64,000 bases of DNA from Cryptomeria japonica (GCF_030272615.1 NC_081408.1:408116889-408180888), one strand, 5' to 3'. Shown: positions 24,690 through 37,739, counted from the first letter of the stretch. Numbers and translations: made by a program. Notes: generated from the sequence alone by a model not told the origin.

Positions 24690-26150
24690 ATTCTTTATTT
24701 TCTTCCATTCTAACTAGCTATGTTTGCTATGTTTCTTGTTGTTGGTGACTATTACCAGAGGTTAGATATGCCAGACAATGTTGGTATATGCAACTTAACT
24801 AGTTGTCTTTCATTTTTGTTTTGGCTTCTAAACAATCAAGGCTTTGCATGTAGTGGCATGTCTCAAATATTCTCCACATATTGCAATCAATGTGGAATCC
24901 CGCAACTAAAGTATTTATTTATCCTCAAATGGAAAGTTGTTTAGAAAGTATGAAAGGTATAATTTTGAAAGTATTGCATAGATGTTATATAATTATATCA
25001 TAAATCTTGTGCATGTATGAATTATAAGGAAAATAAATAGATTGAATGCAAATATATAATTTTATGATGTGAGAAATAGCTACAATCGATTCATTGAGCT
25101 GAAAAGTGGCATTGGAGGTGAAAGGTGACACATGAAAGATGGCTAAGAGTAAACAATGTGGAAATTTGGTGATGATTATTAATAATGGAAGTAACTACAT
25201 TGAATTCCTTTTAATGGGAAACTAGGTGAATAATGAGATGTGTATGGAAAGACATAGGGGAGAGGACCCAGTAGTTGTGCACCCCAACTTCATGCTTCTC
25301 AAAATGCTATGTGGAAATTTCAAATCACTCCCAATTTTTTATAGCAGATTACTTGGCAAGTCCCCTGCTTGTAACTAAGGTTTTAGGGCCACATCAATAT
25401 AATTTTTGCCAAGGTGTCCAAAACAACCAGAAAAAAGGGTGAGACCAATAGGCATGCAAAAGGTGCCCCAATTCTTGTGCAACTAAAGTGGAATCACATG
25501 ATTGGTTGTTTTTCACAACAAAGGGTATATTTAATTCAATTATTGGTACTCATTATCATCAATAACAACTTTAAAGTCTCAACTATTGGTGCAATGTTGT
25601 ACAAAAATTGGACATTAAATTAACAAGTATGGGGGAATTAAATCAACAACTTCTATCACAATAATTGGAATGCGCTCAACTACTGGGTGCTATCCCCTAG
25701 ATATGATTGGAATGTTGCGACATATGTGAATGTGACTAGAAGTGAATAGTTTTTTTTCACATATGATGGTTTGTTGAACTCGAAATGGATACATGTAGCT
25801 AGAAAGTGGTAAGTGTTGTGGGTAGTGTGCGACAGGTGTCATATGTAATGATTGTGGGTTGTATCAAATCAAGTCTCTATTGAATTGGCCTCAAGGTTTC
25901 TAGTACAAGGTCTAGCTAGTAACAGTGTTGCAAGTACCTTTCACTAATGTATCCAAAGGTTTGATTTCATTGGAGTGGTAGTGTGTGTGGTCATATTTTT
26001 TAAGTAAGAAAATAATACATGTAGAATATCAGTAGGTGAGCTAGTAGACTCATTTATAGTTATGGACATAGATGATGCAATGGTTTCTTTAGGTGAGGCA
26101 ATCAATGTTGAATCTAGTAATACGATTGGTGCTGTAAATTATTGTTGAAA
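24690..26150. other. Unassigned sequence between B' blocks
   Basis: No motif recognised. In element B the matching interval is about 0.7 kb, so some of this may be insertion. Confidence 0.3.
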
Positions 26151-27480
26151 ATTCTATAAAAAACATATTTATTCAATGGCTTCTTGTAGAGCCTTTAGAC
26201 GGTGTCCATTTACCATCAAAGAAAATTTGAGTATGTCATTTGTTGTGAGTTGTACGAGCCTATTTTAAATTTTTATTTTTCTCATATGGACCCAACCATG
26301 TTGTTTGTAATTTACCTTTGTGGTCCTTATATTTGGAATCATAGAGAAATACCTAGTCTTCTTCATGAAATTTTTTAGTCTTGATAAATTGATTAGACAA
26401 TTTTATCCTCTGTTTTTGCTAATTTTGTGTGATGGATTACTTCCAATTGTAACTCATCTAGATTGTTAAGCTAATGTAGTTTGTTCTTTTGAGCTTCAAA
26501 TAAATCCATTCCAATTGTACTATTATCTTGAGTGTTTTCTGTCCAAATTCAATGGGGGGGACACCCTTTTTCCCATATACTAATTCATATGGTGTAAATC
26601 ATTCAGTTATTTCCAGGTTGTCTTATATTCCTAGATAACTCCTATGTAGTTCGACTATATTGATGAGGATGGATTCAGTCTCTTTGTTTGTAACCTCAAA
26701 CTCCCATTTGACTATGGGTGGTAAGGAGTTTACTTCTTATGTTTGATCTCATATTCCTTGACCAAATGAGCAATCATATCTAAGGTAAATTGTGTTCCTT
26801 GAGTGGTGACTATCTCCCTAGACACTCCATATATCATGAAGATTTATTCATATAAAAAGTTGCTACTTTACTATCTCTAGCAAATTATAAGGCTTTAACC
26901 TCTACCCACTTTGTTAGATAATTAGTACATACTAGAGTGTATACTCCTTGTTGTTGAAAGTTGGTTCTATTGGTCCAATGAAGTCGAGGCCCCACTTATC
27001 AAAGGATGCAACTACCAATTGTGGGTGCAAGGGCATTTAATCACTTCTTGTAGGTTTACCCATCCTTTGATGGTGATCACATATCTTCTTGTATATTGAG
27101 TTGCATCTTTATATAGCATTGGCCAATAATATTCAATATTTAGGATTTTGAAGGCTATTCTTTTTGCTACAACATGCCCTCCATAAGGTTCTTGATGACA
27201 AACTTTAAGAATATCATAAAATTCATCTTCCTTTATATACATATGCACAACATTATCATGTCATGTGTAGAATAGGTAGCCAACCACCCATGAATATGGA
27301 AAGCTACATTCAACCAAATGATGCCTTTCTATTGGTAACAATGTGGGGGTATCTTGCCTGCAACTAAATAGTTTCCTATGTCCACATACTGTTGGTTAAT
27401 AGTGTCTTCTCACAATAATTAATAAAGTGAATTAGTTTAGCCTAGGTATAAAGACAAATTGTAACCAATAGATGGAGAAA
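26150..27480 (-). pseudogene. Integrase remnant of B'
   Basis: It aligns by eye with 6480-7800 of element B (for example CATATGGACCCAACCATGTTG versus CATATGGGCCTAACCATCTTG). The zinc-finger part is the one readable frame, 27248-27012, with EPYGGHVVAKRIAFKILNIEYYWP. The second cysteine pair is lost. The core and C-terminus are too eroded to read catalytic residues. Confidence 0.7.
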
Positions 27481-27489
27481 CCACTATTG

Positions 27490-30400
27490 AGTTAGCGATT
27501 TTCCTCTAAATTTTAGAATAATAACTCCTTCCTTTGATATAATCTAACTTTTTCGTGGGTATGATTTTAACTAAAAAATGGGAAAGGTAAAACTAACATC
27601 TGTGCATAAGCATGACACAAATGTGATTGAGAACTTAAGGAGAGATCAAAGGCGGACAACACATAGGATCACCCACTCTGTACCCACAGTTGGTAAAAAG
27701 GAAATGTCATCTTTCTGATTGATTCTCACTCTCACATCCAAGTGTGGAAGGGATGAAAAAGGAAGACCCGAGAATAACGAATAGGAAAGAGAATGACAAT
27801 TTTTTTAAACAATGTCTATTTAGAATTCACTTGTTCTATTATAGAGATAACCATGGCCAAATAAAACATAAACGCCAAACAAAAATTGCAATTTTACTCA
27901 TAGGAAAATTTACAACCCAAAGAAGAATAGTTAAACACATCGATCTACATATTATTTATTCCTTTAATGAAATAAAATCTAAGCACAAAGGCTATATATC
28001 TTCTGTATGAAGTGAATATGCTACAAAATTAGTATTGTTGCTCTCCTCCTTCCTGCATAACTAAATTAGAATCCCATTCTTTAAAAATTATTACAATAAA
28101 TAGTTTTCCCCCCGAAGGTCTCTTCAATTTTGTAACTGATTATTGAAAAGGCCCCTCCTCTTCTTTGCACATTCATCGACTTAAATTCCAAAGATAAAAA
28201 CCTTTTTTAGAATTCTTTCTAACTCTCGAGAATTTGAATGTATCGATTTTTCGTATAATACCTCTAGAAAGATTTAATAATCAATCCATAAAACTCTTCA
28301 TAATCCTTTTTATAATAAGCACTCATTTGCCTATCACCACTTGTCAATAATGTATTGTTTTCCCTTAGTAGATGCCCATTCTTGCATTTCTTGATGGCCA
28401 ATTACAATTTTGGTATGATGTTTGAACATTTATGGCTAGCCACTAGTGAGTGTTCTTTAGGATAAACTCAAAACATTCTTCATTTCCTCTATTTCTTCAC
28501 TAGTACTAATAAAAGCAAGGACAATTTGAAGTACCACTCTCAATTGATTAGAAATTTATTTATACCTTATGTAGCATTTTATTTTGCATCCCTATGTAAT
28601 TTCTTGCTTAATTATGCCCCATTTTAGCGTTCCTGGCATTTCATGCCTGACATGCTTGATCTAACCCCAATTTAGCATCTATTTCCGACATCTCCTTCTC
28701 ATTTTGGACCTTAGGTCCCAATTTGAGGCTACATTGGGGGGATCATGTCCCCTAGGGAAACCTTCTCCTCGATGTTTCGCCCCAAATTTAAACCATGACA
28801 CGCTCAACTAGGTTGAGCAGGAAATCCTTTTCCATATTGTCTTGCTTCGAGTTTTGGAGCTCAAATTTCTTGTGAGAGGTATATAAGCAAGGTATCTTCC
28901 CTCATTTTATGAAGCTTGACATTATAGATACAAAAGTAGACAATAAAAGACAATTAAATTCCAAGAGCAAGAGATCAAGCATCAAGGCATTAAATAGTAG
29001 GAGTAATTGGGAGATCTATGCATTTATGATGACTTTCATGATCTTCTCTTCCTAAGTTCAACTACATTCAAGACAACATCATATCTTCATGAGCATTTTG
29101 ACATCAAAGAGGATTTATGAAGGTATAAAAATTTCATTTTTAATTCTAGCCTTTGCTACCTAACAACACACTTTCAATTCAATTTCAATTCAATTAAATT
29201 TCAAGGTTGATTCCAAACTCGGGTTTGACCTAGCCAAAGCACTTTCTACCCAACATTTTCTCTCTTTTTTGTTGTGTAGGAAAAGGTGGTGCACCTGCGG
29301 AAATAGGTACAGACTAATTAGGTGGAGATTTACAGTCTAAAATTCGTTAGAGCAAAAATTGCCAGGAGTGAGCCAAGCACAACGAGCGAGTCCTAGGAAC
29401 GAGCCGATCTGGGTGACCTAGTCCCTCCATTTCTGCCTCAAATTTGGACTGTATGTTAGTTACAGTCTGTTCTACTGTCTCCTCTTCTGAAATTGGTCTA
29501 CCAATTTATTGTCTTTCTGTGCATGTTTAAAGATGTCAATTTTAGCCTATTTGATCCTAGTTCATTTGATTCACATTTATAATTACATAGTCATCTTCAA
29601 GTACCCCACATCAAAGGATCATTGCATCCACTTTGTGCTTGAGCCTTCCTGAACCTAGCGGATCATCTTCCTTCCAATGTAAGGTAGGACATTGAAATAG
29701 ATTCATTGTTTGCATGGATAAACTCTATTCCCCACCATTACACCTTAAAGATGGAGAGGGGGATTTAATCGGACAATTTCTTCAACCTTTCTCTTACCAA
29801 GATGTATCTTAATAAAAATTTCAAATGGGCTATGTTCCTTATTTCCTTCTTTCTAAAATATTTTTCAGTCGGTTTGGAATCTCCTCAATATATTGCTTTG
29901 TATTTGCACTTATGACAGCAGAATTACATCTATGAACAGCTAAAGCAGTTCGTGAAACTGTACCTTGGCATAGGTTGGGAGGATGTCACAAAGTTTGAAG
30001 AATGTAGTTTGACATCTGTTATTTGCTCAGGATTTATCGAGGCCTTTCCAACAAATTCAAACTGTATGGTCTTCTCGTTGTTTTCAATCTGTTGATCAAA
30101 TGTTTGTGGTAGATGGAACTTCTTTAAACAAATGATTCTTTGTATCAAAGGAAGCATCTCAAATGGTGTCTCTAGCTTTGTATTATTTTTCAGTGGAATA
30201 CTTCCAACAACAACATCATGTTCATTCGGTTCACCGTAATCTAAAGTCGATGTATCAATAACCATGTCACTGGGATGGACAACTAGATTCTGACCAAAGT
30301 GTTTTCCAATTGCATCAAATATTACCGGTATAAAATATGCGAGAAACTTCTTATCAAAGCACTCTTAATTTAACTCTCTCGTTCAGATGGAATACTGCAT

Positions 30401-32400
30401 TTTGTTGTAATTTGGCTAAATATGAACCCACTGGTCTCGGTATTGGGTGGCAGTACGATTAAGGCCATTTGAGTAATATTGCATAGAGGTGTCCATTTCT
30501 CAATACTTGATTTAGTTTGTTTCATGAAGCCACCATTTGCGATCTTTCATTAAGGATGCAATTTTGCATTCAAAGTTTCTAAAGCTTTCACAACATATCC
30601 ACATCACTCATTTCACATAGCATGTAATGTGGATTGGTCTTGCTACTTGTATTAATTTGAGCACAACGTATGGAGACCAATCTTTCTTGTCTCTAATAAC
30701 ATAAATTGTTTTGCCTCATCTCACGCTTTTGTTCTTGACCTATCTATGTTTATGATTATAGGTATATTATATCTAAAATGTAGTTATTGGATTTAAGATC
30801 AAATGTGGTATCATCCGGTATCTTAATGGGCATTAATGAAACTATGCATCAGGATTGTTGCAAGAAATATCCTTATTGAAAAGGACATTGTAGAATAGCT
30901 AGCTTCAAATTTGTGATAAGATTTATGTTGCTACATTGAAGGCATTTATAAATGTATTACTCTTCGACATAAGTATGCTAGAGAAGGGACAAAATATAGA
31001 TAGCTATTTTCGTCATTCGTATTATACTTGATATACATCGATTCTTTGTTTGGAACATTCATGAGTGGCATAAGCAAATTGACAAACCATATTTATCATG
31101 AGAGTATTTAAAGAATTTTCAATAAATCAATTTTTCATATACCCTGCAATCATGGCAATCCATGAGATCACATTTCCTTTATGCTTTGATGGATATTATG
31201 CCTGGTTGTAGAGTTTCTATTTTGATGTAGGCCTGTATGTTGTTGCATGCCAAATACATATGGTACCATCTTCCAAGCCAGTGATAATGATAGAGAGTTT
31301 AGGATGAAAACAAACTACTGAGACATTATAAATATCTTGCTTCTACCTGTTGCATTGAGTGTGAGTCCTTTAATGACCTACAAAGTCTCAATAATGTCAC
31401 CTATCAAATGCATTTGTTTGGTAGTTTTTAAAGCTTTTCAAAAAGTCCATTATGTGCATATGTTGTGGTAAAAAAGGGGAGGAATTAGATGTTCTTGAAA
31501 CTTGTTTTGTAATACATAAAGCAATGCACACATTTTCCTCTTCCTTACATACCTGAAATTTGTAATTTTCAAAACTCTCAATAATTTGTTCTTCATTCTA
31601 GAAGCTGATTGTGTTAGAGCACAATGTTTGAGTGGTCCTTGTGGCATTTTCAAGTTCCTTCACCAAGGTAATTATACTATTTTTTATGAAAATTATACTA
31701 GCTGCAACTGCTGTCCTCTCCACATCAGATTATGGTACAATAACAAAAGCATGATACTTTTGAAGCTCTTTTAGGCCTTTCAAAGGATAATTACCGATTA
31801 TAACTCCACAATTTCATCCTTTGGGATAGCCTCCAATAAGTGTTTCATGAAATGCAAGCAATTGAGACCCATAAGCGAGCCCTTCTACTATTAATCTTTA
31901 TGCTTTATTTTGTTGATTTATGAATGAGACACAAGTTGGTGACTTGGCATAGTTGAGTACTTCACCTTTTCAGTGGTTCCTTGTGACTAATGATGAACCA
32001 TTTGGGAATTCTATGTTTAGTCACTGAGCATCTTTATTGATTGTATAATCTTGCACAAACTGTTCTACCTTTATAAGGCTATTGATATAGAGAGATTGGA
32101 GATTGTATTCTGCATCCATGGGCAAGTAGTACTTGTATGATTGAAAGCATAGGACACTCAAGTACTCATAAGAGCACTTATTACAATAGAGAAAGAATAT
32201 AGATGAATAGTGGATCACTTCTTCAAAGTGCATGGAAACATAGAACCAAAGATTTGATGGAGCACAAAATGATATAATGAGGTGAAAAGTTTGAAAATTT
32301 TCAGGTTCAAAATTACAAGTAACACATACCAAGGTGTGTGCATTATTTATGTAAACAAGTGTTCATTAGGAAATGAATCTTTCAAATTGCTTAATTTGTT
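27490..32400. mobile_element. ~4.9-kb unclassified insertion within B'
   Basis: This DNA separates B' integrase from B' RNase H, which are adjacent in element B, so it is an insertion by position. I could not find terminal repeats, target duplications or polymerase motifs. Its edges are known only to within about 20-50 bp. It contains a protein-like minus-strand stretch at 29930-30360. Confidence 0.45.
29930..30360 (-). pseudogene. Protein-like minus-strand stretch, unknown family
   Basis: The open frame runs from before 30265 (FDKKFLAYFIPVIFDAIGKH, then MVIDTSTLDYGEPNEHDVVV) down to 29930. A further in-phase or near-phase stretch upstream reads ALIVLPPNTETSGFIFSQIT. The composition is that of a real protein, but I do not recognise the family. 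It could be cargo or an ORF of the inserted element. Confidence 0.3.
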
Positions 32401-32880
32401 TTGATATTTATCTTAGAGAAAAAATCAACTACTATATTTTCTTTGCTCAACTTATCTACAACAGCGATATCAAACTCGTGTAGCAATAATAGCCATCTAG
32501 CAATATATCAACCAAATACCAGTTTGCTCATCAAGAATTGAATTATTTCATGATCATTCTAAACAAAAATATGATAACCAGTGATATATTGTCTAAATTT
32601 GTTAATTGCATAGACTACAACTAACATAGATCTCCTTTTTATACCAATATAATTAAATTTAGCAACTTGCAAATTTTTACAGATGTAGTAAATAGCATGC
32701 TCCAAATTCCCTTCTTTTTGGCCTAAAACAACTCCTCTAGCAAATTCAAAGGCATATGTATGAATATTAAAATAAATTGTCCTCTCAAGATATGTATCTT
32801 TGTGAGATGTTTTAAGAGCCTCAAGGGTTCTTGGTAGGAATGGGTCTAATAAAACTCAACATCCTTGAATAATATGACAA
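32400..32880 (-). pseudogene. RNase H remnant of B'
   Basis: It aligns with 7840-8300 of element B, sharing stretches such as the CCAGTGATATATTGT and TAGCCATCTAGC regions. No open frame is left. It ends where copia LTR E begins. Confidence 0.65.
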
Positions 32881-34512
32881 GAATGAGAGTTAATACATGT
32901 TGAAAACATAACAAGACTAAGAGGGGAGGGTGAATCCGTTTGGATCTCTAACAAAACTTTATTTATGATCTATTGAAATTCAAACCACTGTTAACATATT
33001 ACTTTAATAAAATCATGAAAACATAAAACACAATCAACTCATGAACACTCAATTTACATGGAAAAACCAAGAAGGGAAAAAACACGATGAGAATCACACT
33101 CACAATATAGATATGAATGATTACAATAAATAGGTCATAGGCTAGGGAGCTCACTGCTCCAGACTTGCTAGCTAAGTTGCACAACCTTAGGGAAAGATAC
33201 AAAGGACTTGCACAATTGAAACTCACTGCTTCAGGGCAAGATACAAAGAGATTCCAACAAAGACACATTGCCTTCTAGTGGGAATAGTTTAACTAAAGAA
33301 AAATAGGATCTCATGATCATGAAGCAGACCTTGAACCTCTATGTCAAGTGCCCAATATCATGGTAAAAGTATCTAACCTCAAACTTTGTTACCAAATACT
33401 ATCAAGGCTGTTCTCAACAAACTGTCACACACCTTTTCAATCAAATCTATCTGAATTTGATTTACAGCTACTTCACACCAAAATAAACACCCCCCATACA
33501 TCAGTACGTCCAACACACATCTTTTCTCATCTTTATATACAAATATATTCATTAAAACTCCCAACTAAGTTGGTCCAAAGTAAAGTGCATAAGATTACAT
33601 ACCTTAAGCCATATGAACCAATAATAGGTTCACTCTAGGAGAAAGAAGGGACAAAAACATAGCACCATGCATCCTTTTAAGTTTATTCCAATGAGTTGCA
33701 TACCCTAACACATCTTCCAACGTCGATTCCAAATGTATAGATAAACAATAAAACTCAGTAAAGTCAGCCCAAAAACATCTTCCACTACAAATTACATAAT
33801 ATGGATCTTTACACACCAAGGTGAGACCCAAAACAATATTCCAACTTAACCTCCAATGCATATCCAAACCAAAAAGCATGATCCAGACAAGATAATTCTC
33901 TGAGACCCAACATAGTTGACCAAACCAAGCACAAACCAACATAAATCACACATGGAATGAAATAAACACTAGAGATTAGAAGTAAAAAACTACATGAACC
34001 AAATAAGAATGTCCTCCAAACTGCAATACTTGAATTCGAACCAAATAAGAATGTACTCCAAACCGCAATAGTTGAATTTACATATCTAGAAGCCACCAAG
34101 CAGATTTCAGACCAGTTTGATAGACACACTCACTGCTAGAGAACAACAACAACTAGTCTCATCATCTAAGAAACCAGGGGACCTACAAACTTGATAGTAT
34201 ATTCTTCACAAAACATTAACATTATCTCCAAATCCATACAACATACTCTTCACAATCTATATCAAAGCATTCTTTCATTGGGGTATTAAGTACTCTTTCC
34301 TGCATATTGAAACTTTTGAGCTACACTGAACTTATAAAAACATCCTTGTGTAAGCATAACATCTCTATCAAACAATGACAACATCTGAGCACTCAATACC
34401 AAGCCAAATATATTAGTCACCAACTTACTATAGAATCAATGATAGCACAACCTTAACTAAGATACCAATTAAAGTCAACAGTAACACCAAGTAGCATATA
34501 TTTATATCATAC

Positions 34513-35609
34513 TGTAGACACTTAAAAATAATTATTTTAATTATTTTTAATTCCTCGCATAATTAATTAATTAATTAATTATGTTAATTCAAATTCCTCT
34601 CAATATTAATTAAATATAATTAATATTGTCACTATAGCATATGATTGATTTATTTAATAAATCAATCGCTTTCTTTATTCTTCTAAAAAAAATCAAATCC
34701 TCACAAATCTTCCTCTTAGCTAATTAATTTCAATTAATTAGTTAACCTACATGATTCCTACAAATCATCTTCTTAATTCATTCTTCTAGAAACTCCCTAG
34801 ACTCACTTAACATTATTCTTCTAATTTTTTATTCCCTCCACTCATTCTCTCTCCTAGTCAAATTCTCCTACAAATATTAATCCCACCTAACATTTCTGCT
34901 AATCCCCCTCCTAATGAGTAGTTAATGGTTAATCATCATGATTAGCCACAAAGCCAACTCTTTGTCCTTTTCATCCAGCCACTAGCTTTAAATGCTCTTT
35001 TCCTAGGTGAATGTAAGATTTTCGAAATCACACATTCCTCTAAGCATTCCCTCTCCCAAGGAATTTTTAATTCTTTTTTATTCCTCCAATCCCCATAATA
35101 TCCTTTTTTGGATAATTTTTAATTCCTCCAATGCACCTTGTGGAGGGTGGAGATACGAAATGCCTTTAAGGCACATTTCTTGGTCTCCACACCCTCTCTT
35201 GGAGCTTGTGTGAGCTCACAAGTAAATCTTAGCCCTTCATCTCGAATTCATCCTAGCCATTCGTTTTCCTCTCCTCTTCCTATAAAATAGGGCTCCATCC
35301 CTTCATTCTACACATCTCGAAATCCAGTAAGCTTACGCTGCCCTTTTGAGCCCAGGAAATCATCTTGGCAACTTGATCATCTCATCCTTATCATTTTGCA
35401 AATCCATTCCATTTGTGCAGAGCATTGGAGAGCCATCCACATCCAGCAATCAAAGGAGCACATCAAGTGGAGCATTATCAAGGGGCGCCTTAACTTCATC
35501 AAGCTCAATCTGAAGGAGAAGGTAAAATAGCAAGGTGAAATGGTCTTTTAATGATATTTTAGCATTCTGCATGTTTATTTTGTTATGTTTTGATCATTTG
35601 ACCTTCAAA
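34513..35609 (+). repeat. Left arm of palindrome P
   Basis: 1097 bp, LTR-like, starting TGTAGACAC, with a canonical TATA box at 35281 pointing to the centre. A 68-codon ORF at 35007-35213 is mirrored in the other arm and is not treated as a gene. Confidence 0.9.
35281..35289 (+). promoter_or_regulatory. TATA box in left arm of P
   Basis: TATAAAATA followed by GGGCTCCATCCC; a start about 30 bp downstream would transcribe across the centre into the other arm. Confidence 0.6.
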
Positions 35610-35628
35610 ATGAAGAGGGGAAAACAAA
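35610..35628. other. Spacer at the centre of P, purine-rich
   Basis: It reads ATGAAGAGGGGAAAACAAA. The 12-mer AAGAGGGGAAAA is identical to the core of A-right's polypurine tract (complement of 45774-45785). Confidence 0.7.
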
Positions 35629-36721
35629 TTTGAAGGTCAAATGATCAAAACATAATGAAATAAACATGCAGAATGCTAAAATATCATTAAAAGACCATTT
35701 CACCTTTCTATTTTACCTTCTCCTTTAGATTGAGCTTGATGAAGTGAAGGCACCCCTTGATAATGCTCCACTTGATGTGCTCCTTTGATTGCTAGATGTG
35801 GATGGCTCTCCAATGCTCTGCACAAATGGAATGGATTTGGAAAATGATAAGGATGAGATGATCAAGTTGCCAAGATGATTTCCTGGGCTCAAAAGGGCAG
35901 CATAAGCTTACTGGATTTCGAGATGTGTAGAATGAAGGGATGGAGCCCTATTTTATAGGAAGAGGAGAGGAAAATGGATGGCTAGGATGAATTCGAGATG
36001 AAGGGCTAAGATTTACTTGTGAGCTCACACAAGCTCTAAGAGAGGGTGTGGAGACCAAGAAATGTGCCTTAAAGGCATTTCATATCTCCACCCTCCACAA
36101 GGTGCATTGGAGCAATTAAAAATTCTCCAAAAAAGGATATTATGGGGATTGGAGGAATAAAAAAGAATTAAAAATTCCTTGGGAGAGGGAATGCTTAGAG
36201 GAATGTGTGATTTCGAAAATCTTACATTCACCTAGGAAAAGAGCATTTAAAGCTAGTGGCTGGATGAAAAGGACAAAGCGTTGGCTTTGTGGCTAATCAT
36301 GATGATTAACCATTAACGACTCATTAGGAGGGGGATTAGCGGAAATGTTAGGTGGGATTAATATTTGTAGGAGAATTTGACTAGGAGAGAGAATGAGTGG
36401 AGGGAATAAAAAATTAGAAGAATAATGTTAAGTGAGTTTAGGGAGTTTCTAGAAGAATGAATTAAGAAGATGATTTGTAGGAATCATGTAGGTTAACTAA
36501 TTAATTGAAATTAATTAGCTAAGAGGAAGATTTGTGAGGATTTGATTTTTTTTAGAAGAATAAAGAAAGCGATTGATTTATTAAATAAATCAATCATATG
36601 CTATAGTGACAATATTAATTATATTTAATTAATATTGAGAGGAATTTGAATTAACATAATTAATTAATTAATTATGCGAGGAATTAAAAATAATTAAAAT
36701 AATTATTTTTAAGTGTCTACA
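35629..36721 (-). repeat. Right arm of palindrome P
   Basis: The inverted copy of 34513-35609, 1093 bp, ending GTGTCTACA. Confidence 0.9.
35949..35957 (-). promoter_or_regulatory. TATA box in right arm of P
   Basis: Mirror image of the left-arm box (TATAAAATA on the minus strand), pointing to the centre. Confidence 0.6.
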
Positions 36722-37739
36722 CATACATCTATGATCATATTTCACAACATACTTTAACTGAGGCATCAATCAAACTTAATAGAAACATCAACATAATACA
36801 TATTTGATTTTCTTCCATAACAAACTACAATTGAGGCATCCATCAAACTCGCCAACACCACCATTTTTTGACATTCTTGAACAATAGTACAAAATAGAGA
36901 AACCTTCATATACTTGCATGACATTATAATAACAACTCACCTACCAACTATATACACGACTAGTTTTCACAACACAAGATTGTATCAGGACAAGACCATA
37001 TCTAGACCAACAAGTTTGAAATCAAAGACAAGATAAATGACCATACCACATCTGGACCAATGAGATATCCACACCACCAACAAGTTTAACCTCAATGACA
37101 ATATAACTCAAATTTCCAACAATCTCCCCCTTTTCCATTGATGGCAACATTTGTGCCATATTCTTCAAAAGTATCTCCCCCTTTGACATCAAAGAAAAAG
37201 GGCACATGTTTGAAAATAGTCACCTTCCTTTAGAGCTCTCTCCCCCTTTGTACTATTTATCTAAACTCTTTTATCCTAGCACATGCTTTTTCTATGATAC
37301 ATGAAATACTCCCCCTGATAGGGAAAATTCTCATCTACAACCAATTTCTTGAAATTGAGAAAACATAAACTACATTGGACCCCCTGAGAGCAGCCATTGC
37401 ACCAATCCAAGACAGAAAAGATAAGCTTTGAGTCTCCCACAAAATACATCATCTCATGATCTTAGCACCTCAAGGAACTACCACAAAGTATTTAACTTCA
37501 ACACTAGATAATGACACCAAATTTTGCACCAACCAAACCTTTGTTGTTATCTGAATTTAAAAACTCACATCGGAAGCACAAGTTTTCTAGGCATTCTTTA
37601 TCAATCAATAATGCTAAAGATAGTTCAACACCCAAATCCTTTAGGGGGGTCATAAGATTTTCAGGAAGATCTCTCCCCAGACACAATGCTAAGTTTAGTT
37701 CCTAGAAGAATCAACACCAACTAAGGGTGCATATCATTC

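Larger units (their letters stand above)
24400..32897 (-). mobile_element. B': heavily decayed Athila-like element, interrupted
   Basis: Three blocks in the same order and orientation as element B: a homologue of B's extra ORF (24455-24680), integrase (about 26150-27480) and RNase H (about 32400-32880). The last two are contiguous in B but here are separated by about 4.9 kb of unrelated DNA (about 27490-32400). Its RT side is cut off at 32898 by copia LTR E. The reading frames are almost fully eroded, so B' is older than B. Confidence 0.7.
34513..36721. mobile_element. P: 2.2-kb palindromic double-LTR insertion
   Basis: The left arm 34513-35609 is the near-exact reverse complement of the right arm 35629-36721, with a 19-bp spacer at 35610-35628. 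Both outer ends are the same sequence, TGTAGACACTTAAAAATAAT, inverted. The unit is flanked by CATAC at 34508-34512 and 36722-36726, so it entered as one piece in an integrase-like event. The arms differ by only scattered substitutions. No coding domain is present. Each arm looks like an LTR (TG at the outer end, CA at 35606-35607, TATA box inside). It sits inside the LTR of E. Confidence 0.9.
32898..37121 (-). repeat. 3' LTR of E, split by palindrome P
   Basis: Sequence outside the palindrome (32898-34512 and 36727-37121) totals about 2.0 kb. The left edge carries AAGAGGGGAGGGTGAATCC, resembling the complement of the TTCACCCCCTCTCAGT block near the U5 end of copia D. The right edge, ..CCAACA, is followed directly by the polypurine complement at about 37122-37134. 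Without a second LTR the boundaries rest on TG..CA and the neighbouring tract. Confidence 0.55.

Noticed and set aside
33604-34129. ORFs in copia LTR E
   Set aside because: They lie inside an LTR and show no domain; likely chance frames.
35007-35213. 68-codon ORF repeated at 36025-36231
   Set aside because: Mirror copies in the arms of palindrome P, within the presumed U3; no independent sign of coding.
36721-36800. Palindrome P as an ordinary inverted pair of independent solo LTRs
   Set aside because: Only one pair of 5-bp duplications exists, at the outer edges, and the arms meet at a 19-bp spacer without internal duplications.
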